Shown here: positions 7,651-11,755 of the stretch, piece by piece
How the letters are laid out: each line of letters starts with the position of its first letter
How positions within the stretch are numbered: the stretch's first letter is position 1
DNA from: Lachnospiraceae bacterium
GTDB taxonomy: Bacteria; Bacillota; Clostridia; Lachnospirales; Lachnospiraceae
DNA: 11,755 bases
NCBI GenBank assembly: GCA_024691145.1
Contig: JAILNW010000318.1
Span: forward strand, 1 to 11,755
Reading direction: 5' to 3'
Program-made: the position numbers and the translations under genes
Notes under the pieces: model-generated
Told to the model about the DNA's origin: nothing
Database searches by the model: none
What the model saw: the letters and a program-made list of their open reading frames with translations, nothing else

Positions 7651-9738
7651 TTATTGTTTTACATCTTTCATACTGAAGCTGATTCTGCCCATCTTATCTT
7701 TTCCAAGACATACAACCTTAACAGTGTCTCCAAGTGTAAGTACATCTTCAACGTTCTTAATTCTCTGGTTAGAAATCTTAGAAATATGAACCATACCTTC
7801 TTTTCCAGGAGCGAATTCGATAAATGCACCAAATTCCTTAATGCTTATAACTTTACCTGTAAATACCTGTCCTTCTTCAAAGTCAGTTACAATAACATTA
7901 ATAAGGTTAGCAGCCTTATCAATCATATCCATATCTGTTCCGCAGATTGATACAGCTCCTTCATCAGTAATGTCAATCTTAACGCCTGTCTGCTCAATTA
8001 TAGCATTAATTGTCTTTCCTCTCTGTCCAACAACATCGCCAATCTTAGCAGGGTCAATCTTAATCTGCTTAATCTTTGGAGCATACTTTCCAACTTCTTT
8101 TCTAGGCTCAGAAATTACAGGAGACATAACTTCATTAAGAATGTAAGTTCTAGCCTCTTTTGTTCTTCTAATAGCCTCTTCAACGATAGGTCTAGTAAGA
8201 CCGTGAATCTTAATATCCATCTGGATAGCTGTAATACCATCATGAGTACCAGCTACCTTAAAGTCCATATCTCCAAAGAAGTCTTCAAGACCCTGAATAT
8301 CTGTTAATACAATATAATCATCATCAGTTTCACCTGTAACAAGACCAGTTGAAATACCTGCAACCATCTTCTTAATAGGCACACCTGCAGACATAAGCGA
8401 TAATGTAGATGCACATATACTTGCCTGTGATGTTGAACCATTAGATTCAAGTGTCTCAGATACAGTTCTTATAGCATATGGGAACTCTTCTTCTGTAGGA
8501 AGTACAGGAACAAGGGCTCTTTCAGCCAATGCACCATGTCCAATCTCTCTACGTCCTGGTCCTCTTGAAGGCTTAGTTTCACCTACAGAGTATGATGGGA
8601 AGTTATAATGATGCATATATCTCTTAGATGTCTCTGCTTCATCAAGTCCGTCAATTCTCTGTGCTTCAGCAAGAGGTGCTAAAGTTGTAACTGTAAGAAT
8701 CTGAGTCTGTCCTCTTGTAAACATACCTGAACCATGAGTTCTTGGTAAAATGTCAATCTCAGCAGCAAGAGGTCTGATCTCTGTAATCTGTCTTCCATCT
8801 GGACGTTTATGATCCTTTAAAATCATCTTTCTAACTGTCTTCTTCTGATACTGATAAAGTGCTTCATCTAATTTTAAAAGCCACTCTTCATTCTCAGCAA
8901 ACTCTTCTTCAAGTTTTTCTTTAATATTCTTAATATTTTCTTCTCTCTTCTGCTTCTCATCAGTAAATACAGCCACTTCCATATCCTCTGGAGTTACAAT
9001 CTTCTTAATAGCTTCAAATAACTCTTCAGGAACTGCACAGCTTTCATACTCATGCTTTGGCTTGCCACAATCAGCAACGATAGAATCAATAAATTCAATA
9101 ATCTTCTGATTTACTTCGTGTGCAGCATAAATAGCTTCTATCATCTTATCCTCAGGAACTTCATTAGCTCCTGCTTCAATCATGATAACTTTATCCCTTG
9201 TAGATGCTACTGTAAGTGCAAGGTCAGAAACAGCCTTCTGTGCAGCATTAGGGTTAAATATAAATTCTCCATCAATTAAACCAACCTGAGTTGTTGAACA
9301 TGGACCATCAAATGGTATATCAGATATAGCTGTAGCAATGGCAGAACCAAGCATAGCTGTAAGTTCAGGGCTACAGTCAGGATCAACACACATAACCAGA
9401 TTGTTAAGTGTAACATCATTACGATAATCCTTTGGGAACAAAGGTCTCATAGGTCTGTCAATAACTCTTGAAGTAAGTATGGCATTCTCGCTTGCCTTAC
9501 CTTCTCTTTTATTAAATCCTCCAGGTATCTTACCAACTGCATATAATTTTTCTTCATATTCAACGCTTAATGGGAAGAAATCGATACCTTCTCTTGGCTT
9601 GTCAGATGCTGTTGCTGTAGACAAAACAACAGTATCACCATAGTGCATTAATGCTGCTCCATTAGCCTGTGCAGCAACTCTTCCTACATCAACTGTAAGA
9701 GTTCTTCCGGCTAATTCCATAGAATAACTTTTGTACAT
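7651..9738 (-). CDS. pnp: Polyribonucleotide nucleotidyltransferase (PNPase)
   Basis: This 695-residue protein is full length for PNPase, the phosphate-dependent 3'-to-5' exoribonuclease that degrades mRNA in the cytoplasm and can also add tails. Domains in order: first RNase PH-like domain (about 10-145), helical linker (about 235-310), second RNase PH-like domain (about 320-545), KH domain (about 555-615, with GQRGK as its GxxG loop) and S1 domain (about 622-692). The phosphate-site motif SNGSTSQAS (432-440) is present. The catalytic acids D486 and D492, with K494, fall in a GDMDFKVAG stretch at the same numbers as in the E. coli enzyme. The ATG start is preceded by AAAGGAG with about ten bases between. 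It follows rpsO, the arrangement common across bacteria, but has its own structured leader. Confidence 0.98.
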   Translation of the reverse strand: MYKSYSMELAGRTLTVDVGRVAAQANGAALMHYGDTVVLSTATASDKPREGIDFFPLSVEYEEKLYAVGKIPGGFNKREGKASENAILTSRVIDRPMRPLFPKDYRNDVTLNNLVMCVDPDCSPELTAMLGSAIATAISDIPFDGPCSTTQVGLIDGEFIFNPNAAQKAVSDLALTVASTRDKVIMIEAGANEVPEDKMIEAIYAAHEVNQKIIEFIDSIVADCGKPKHEYESCAVPEELFEAIKKIVTPEDMEVAVFTDEKQKREENIKNIKEKLEEEFAENEEWLLKLDEALYQYQKKTVRKMILKDHKRPDGRQITEIRPLAAEIDILPRTHGSGMFTRGQTQILTVTTLAPLAEAQRIDGLDEAETSKRYMHHYNFPSYSVGETKPSRGPGRREIGHGALAERALVPVLPTEEEFPYAIRTVSETLESNGSTSQASICASTLSLMSAGVPIKKMVAGISTGLVTGETDDDYIVLTDIQGLEDFFGDMDFKVAGTHDGITAIQMDIKIHGLTRPIVEEAIRRTKEARTYILNEVMSPVISEPRKEVGKYAPKIKQIKIDPAKIGDVVGQRGKTINAIIEQTGVKIDITDEGAVSICGTDMDMIDKAANLINVIVTDFEEGQVFTGKVISIKEFGAFIEFAPGKEGMVHISKISNQRIKNVEDVLTLGDTVKVVCLGKDKMGRISFSMKDVKQ

Positions 9739-9766
9739 ATTTTCTTGTCTCCTTTAATTTTATTTC

Positions 9767-9876
9767 AATGTCAAGATGCCGAAACTACTGAAAAACCTGC
9801 TTTATGTTAAAGTAAACTTTTCAGAAGTCTCGGATAACGTTACTAAACCTCCAGTAACATATAACATCCTGACATT
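9767..9876 (-). promoter_or_regulatory. Structured 5' leader of pnp (three-way junction)
   Basis: On the minus strand AATGTCAGGATG (9865-9876) pairs with CATCTTGACATT (9767-9778) over 12 bp with one G-U pair. It encloses two hairpins. One is GTTACT/AGTAAC, closing an 8-nt loop that contains GGAGG. The other is a 16-bp stem with one wobble and one mismatch (9818-9833 with 9779-9794), capped by a CTTTA/TAAAG hairpin. The ribosome binding site (9748-9755) lies just downstream and stays unpaired. In E. coli the pnp leader is folded, cut by RNase III and used for PNPase autoregulation; a similar role here is inference. Confidence 0.6.
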
Positions 9877-9883
9877 AATTAAC

Positions 9884-9911
9884 ATAATAAAGTGCCGGGC
9901 ATATTAGTAAA
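9884..9911 (-). promoter_or_regulatory. Possible pnp promoter overlapping the rpsO terminator
   Basis: Minus-strand TTTACT (9906-9911), a 16-nt spacer and TATTAT (9884-9889) form a moderate sigma-A-like match lying across the terminator hairpin. A start about seven bases downstream would place the RNA 5' end almost exactly at the outer stem of the pnp leader, which supports the assignment indirectly. Confidence 0.35.
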
Positions 9912-9944
9912 GCTACCATATAGCTGTTAATAACTCCCCGGCAC
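9884..9944 (-). terminator. Terminator after rpsO
   Basis: Minus-strand GTGCCGGG (9937-9944) pairs perfectly with CCCGGCAC (9892-9899), followed by TTTATTAT. The long loop contains a further AGCTA/TAGCT hairpin. It begins six bases after the rpsO stop. The tail is an interrupted U-tract, so part of transcription may continue into pnp. Confidence 0.65.
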
Positions 9945-9950
9945 GATTAA

Positions 9951-10217
9951 TTATTTTCTTAAGCCTAAACGACTAACAATACTTCTATAACGTTCGATAT
10001 CGATCTTCTTAAGGTACTCAAGTAAACCTCTTCTCTGACCAACCATCTTAAGAAGACCTCTTCTTGAATGATGATCCTTCTTATTGTTCTTAAGATGCTC
10101 GTTAAGTTCGTTGATTCTTTCTGTTAATAAAGCAATCTGAACTTCTGGAGATCCAGTATCTGTTGCGCTATTACCGTAAGTTGCAATAATTTCAGCTTTT
10201 CTTTCTTTACTTGTCAT
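9951..10217 (-). CDS. rpsO: 30S ribosomal protein S15
   Basis: At 88 residues this is the normal S15 length. S15 binds the central domain of 16S rRNA early in 30S assembly. The S15 signature is clear: TGSPEVQIALLTERI near the middle of the N-terminal half, then HLKNNKKDHHSRRGL and a basic C-terminal helix region ending RYRSIVSRLGLRK. The ATG start has an ideal AAGGAGG nine bases upstream. A near-consensus promoter and a folded leader of about 115 nt precede it, and a terminator separates it from pnp. S15 represses its own mRNA through leader structures in several bacteria; whether this leader works that way is untested. Confidence 0.98.
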   Translation of the reverse strand: MTSKERKAEIIATYGNSATDTGSPEVQIALLTERINELNEHLKNNKKDHHSRRGLLKMVGQRRGLLEYLKKIDIERYRSIVSRLGLRK

Positions 10218-10225
10218 AGTAAAAA

Positions 10226-10333
10226 TCCTCCTTATTCTTTAAAACGCCATACCCTAAGATACGGACAGGAGTATACCCTGTACCTGAGAGCAGGCTAATT
10301 ACATATATACATAAGACAAAGGTCTTATTAACA
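10226..10333 (-). promoter_or_regulatory. Folded rpsO leader, candidate S15 autoregulatory site
   Basis: From the predicted transcript start the leader has four hairpins: ATAAGAC/GTCTTAT (10311-10328), CCTG/CAGG (10283-10294), ACAGG/CCTGT with a 7-nt loop (10265-10281), and CGTATC/GGTATG with wobble pairs (10248-10263). The AAGGAGG ribosome binding site follows at 10226-10232. A GCC/GGC pairing could close the later hairpins into a junction. Known S15 leaders differ greatly between phyla, so I do not match this to a named class. Confidence 0.4.
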
Positions 10334-10339
10334 ATGCTT

Positions 10340-10368
10340 ATGATAACATATAAATGCAATAATGTCAA
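10340..10368 (-). promoter_or_regulatory. Strong rpsO promoter
   Basis: On the minus strand a perfect TTGACA (10363-10368) is followed by a 17-nt spacer and TATCAT (10340-10345). The -35 box overlaps the TGA stop codon of psd (10365-10367). No terminator lies between psd and rpsO, so psd transcripts may also read into rpsO. Confidence 0.75.
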
Positions 10369-11201
10369 GCATGATATGCTATTGTTTCACCAAATTTTAC
10401 TTTTGTTTCTATATTATTCTTAGAATTCTCAATAATATTATCATTTATATTGATTATATCTTGTTTAACAAGAAGTATAATTGTGGATCCACCATATAAA
10501 AACATGCCTTTTTCCTGTCCTCTTACAGTCTTTCCTTTTCCATCATGATTTTGAATCTTTCCAACAAGCATTGCTCCTACTTCCATCTGAATAACATCAT
10601 CAAAATTATCAGTTCTCATAACTGTATATTCTCTGCAGTTTTCAGAAAATACCTTCTTTCTCTCAAGAGCAACAGGCATAACCGTATGTAGTTTACCTTT
10701 AATATATATATTTCTTGACTTCTTGCCATTATCAATATAACAATATCTGTGGTAATCATCTACACTTAGTCTGAATATAAGGCAGTATCCTCCCTCATAA
10801 TTAGCTGCAAGCTTTGAATTACGAAGAAGCTCATTAAGATTATAATAAGAACCTTTTATCTTAAATCTTGAATTACCACTAATCTTATCCTTAGTAATAG
10901 GACATACAGTAAGTTTTGCGTCGCAAGGAGAAATAAAATTCTCTGGATTATAATTAACAATACGGTTATATTTTTTTATCTTTCGTGTAAAAAAATCGTT
11001 AAATGACTTATAATCCTTATCTTCATAATCATAAAGATTAATATTATTATTTTTAACAAATGATTTTATATGAATCTTTGATACTGGACAATCCATGTAT
11101 AATCCTGCAAGTTTAGAAACAGCAGGCATAGTAAGAACTTTAAGTACCATACGCCCTGGGATGGTATTATATAATTTATAAGCAGCTTTTTCTGTATTCA
11201 T
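10365..11201 (-). CDS. psd: Phosphatidylserine decarboxylase proenzyme
   Basis: This 278-residue proenzyme converts phosphatidylserine to phosphatidylethanolamine at the membrane, using a pyruvoyl group made by self-cleavage. The self-processing and catalytic residues are visible: D94 in SPCDAKL, H151 in VDDYHRYC, and the cleavage site GGST (237-240), where cleavage between G238 and S239 would give a 40-residue alpha chain carrying the pyruvoyl group. FNDFFTRK (67-74) is typical of the type II (clostridial-style) branch, which is about this long. GGST replaces the commoner GS motif with a preceding Leu, a tolerated variation. The ATG start has a weak AAAGGA site about 13 bases upstream. No phosphatidylserine synthase gene is adjacent in the window; upstream lies an unrelated gene with its own terminator. 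Confidence 0.95.
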   Translation of the reverse strand: MNTEKAAYKLYNTIPGRMVLKVLTMPAVSKLAGLYMDCPVSKIHIKSFVKNNNINLYDYEDKDYKSFNDFFTRKIKKYNRIVNYNPENFISPCDAKLTVCPITKDKISGNSRFKIKGSYYNLNELLRNSKLAANYEGGYCLIFRLSVDDYHRYCYIDNGKKSRNIYIKGKLHTVMPVALERKKVFSENCREYTVMRTDNFDDVIQMEVGAMLVGKIQNHDGKGKTVRGQEKGMFLYGGSTIILLVKQDIININDNIIENSKNNIETKVKFGETIAYHA

Positions 11202-11252
11202 AATCTATATATATTCCTTTCGATATTATTTCGATAAAATCCCACATATATT

Positions 11253-11281
11253 ATTATATTTTATTACATTGATAATTTCAA
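11253..11281 (-). promoter_or_regulatory. psd promoter
   Basis: Minus-strand TTGAAA (11276-11281), a 17-nt spacer and a perfect TATAAT (11253-11258) lie about 50 bases upstream of the psd ATG, just after the terminator of the upstream gene. Confidence 0.65.
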
Positions 11282-11324
11282 TACATTTTTTTCTACTAAT
11301 GTTTATGGTAAAACATGGACAATA

Positions 11325-11361
11325 AATAAGAGGCTTAACATATATGCATCAGCCTCTTATT
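11325..11361 (-). terminator. Terminator of the partial upstream gene
   Basis: An 11-bp perfect stem (AATAAGAGGCT with AGCCTCTTATT) closes a 15-nt loop three bases after the TAA stop. The minus-strand tail is a short, interrupted U-rich stretch (TATTGTCC), so strength is uncertain, but the position directly after the gene supports a terminator. Confidence 0.65.
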
Positions 11362-11364
11362 GTT

Positions 11365-11755
11365 TTATGATTGATATACTTCCTTTATAGCAGTAATAAC
11401 ATTTTCTTCGGTATAAACATAGAAGTAATATGTATCTTTTATTTTTTCTATATTTTTTAAATTATCCTTTAAAGTCCAATTTCCCAATAATCTGTAAAAT
11501 TCAATATCATCGGAAAATTCAAAAGTCTCATTATCTTCTTTTTCATCATAAATGTAGTAACCATCTGACATGTCATCTGTAATACCAAGTTCCTGAATTC
11601 TTTTTTCGTCTTCAAAAGTTAAATATTCTACTTTATTACAGTTAATTGTCTTATTTGTAAAGTCAACAGATTTAACTTCACAAACAAATGATGAATTCTT
11701 TAAGTCATAATGTTTTTCTATTACTTCATCTGAATATTCATCAAGTTTCTTTATA
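11365..11755 (-). CDS. Partial hypothetical protein, C-terminal 129 residues
   Basis: The frame is open from the window edge to the TAA stop, giving 129 residues; the start lies outside. The ATG at 11569-11571 is internal: the 61 upstream codons are uninterrupted, protein-like (for example FVCEVKSVDFTNKTINC and KVEYLTFEDEKRIQELGI) and continue the same pattern, and no ribosome binding site precedes that ATG. The piece is acidic, without membrane segments. The order of a short beta-rich segment, then DGYYIYDEKED, then a terminal strand pair ending VITAIKEVYQS, recalls the C-terminal domain of uncharacterised secreted or lipid-anchored Firmicutes proteins with GYYIYN-like motifs. That resemblance is from memory and gives no function. 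A signal peptide would lie beyond the window. Confidence 0.7.
   Translation of the reverse strand, partial: IKKLDEYSDEVIEKHYDLKNSSFVCEVKSVDFTNKTINCNKVEYLTFEDEKRIQELGITDDMSDGYYIYDEKEDNETFEFSDDIEFYRLLGNWTLKDNLKNIEKIKDTYYFYVYTEENVITAIKEVYQS

Noticed and set aside
7654..8146. Two overlapping plus-strand frames of about 100 codons
   Set aside because: Antisense to the KH and S1 domains of pnp, which are strongly conserved; shadow frames.
10311..10328. Hairpin between psd and rpsO as a psd terminator
   Set aside because: The 7-bp stem is not followed by a U-tract and lies just inside the predicted rpsO transcript, so it is better read as a 5' leader hairpin.

Overview
The window is an AT-rich stretch whose recognisable genes all lie on the minus strand. 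Gene content (a Firmicutes-style rpsO-pnp pair, a type II phosphatidylserine decarboxylase, a very large soluble hybrid histidine kinase and a membrane-anchored transglutaminase-fold protein), strong AAGGAG-type ribosome binding sites and U-tract terminators suggest an anaerobic Clostridia, probably Lachnospiraceae. This is inference from style and protein families, not from a database match.

In the direction of transcription (right to left), the layout is as follows. (1) The C-terminal 129 residues of an unrecognised protein run in from the right edge and end at a strong hairpin (11325-11361). (2) psd (10365-11201) has its own TTGAAA-17-TATAAT promoter. (3) rpsO (9951-10217) has a near-consensus promoter whose -35 box overlaps the psd stop codon, and a leader of about 115 nt with several hairpins. 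(4) A terminator follows, then a 5' leader with a three-way-junction shape, then pnp (7651-9738) with a modest terminator. (5) A 490-bp gap holds a compact element with 12-bp terminal inverted repeats and two large internal hairpins (7309-7521). (6) Next is a secreted, membrane-anchored transglutaminase-fold protein (4775-7153). (7) Last is a 1546-residue cytoplasmic hybrid kinase (55-4695) that starts with TTG just after the preceding gene's terminator.

Functionally, psd makes phosphatidylethanolamine, rpsO encodes ribosomal protein S15 and pnp encodes PNPase for RNA turnover. The pnp leader is a candidate for the structured, autoregulatory kind known in other bacteria. The last two genes are accessory: a surface protein and a signalling protein carrying a complete His-Asp-His phosphorelay on one chain. 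The kinase has a degenerate N-terminal ATPase-like region and a TPR-like superhelix, and no DNA-binding output domain.

The points most worth a second look are the perfect 72-bp palindrome at the left edge (an assembly fold-back or a genuinely mirrored gene end), the structured element at 7309-7521, and the pnp and rpsO leaders. I saw no rRNA, tRNA, CRISPR array, transposase, phage gene or defence system. I do not claim a new system; the unexplained structure is in the intergenic DNA and in the architecture of the kinase.
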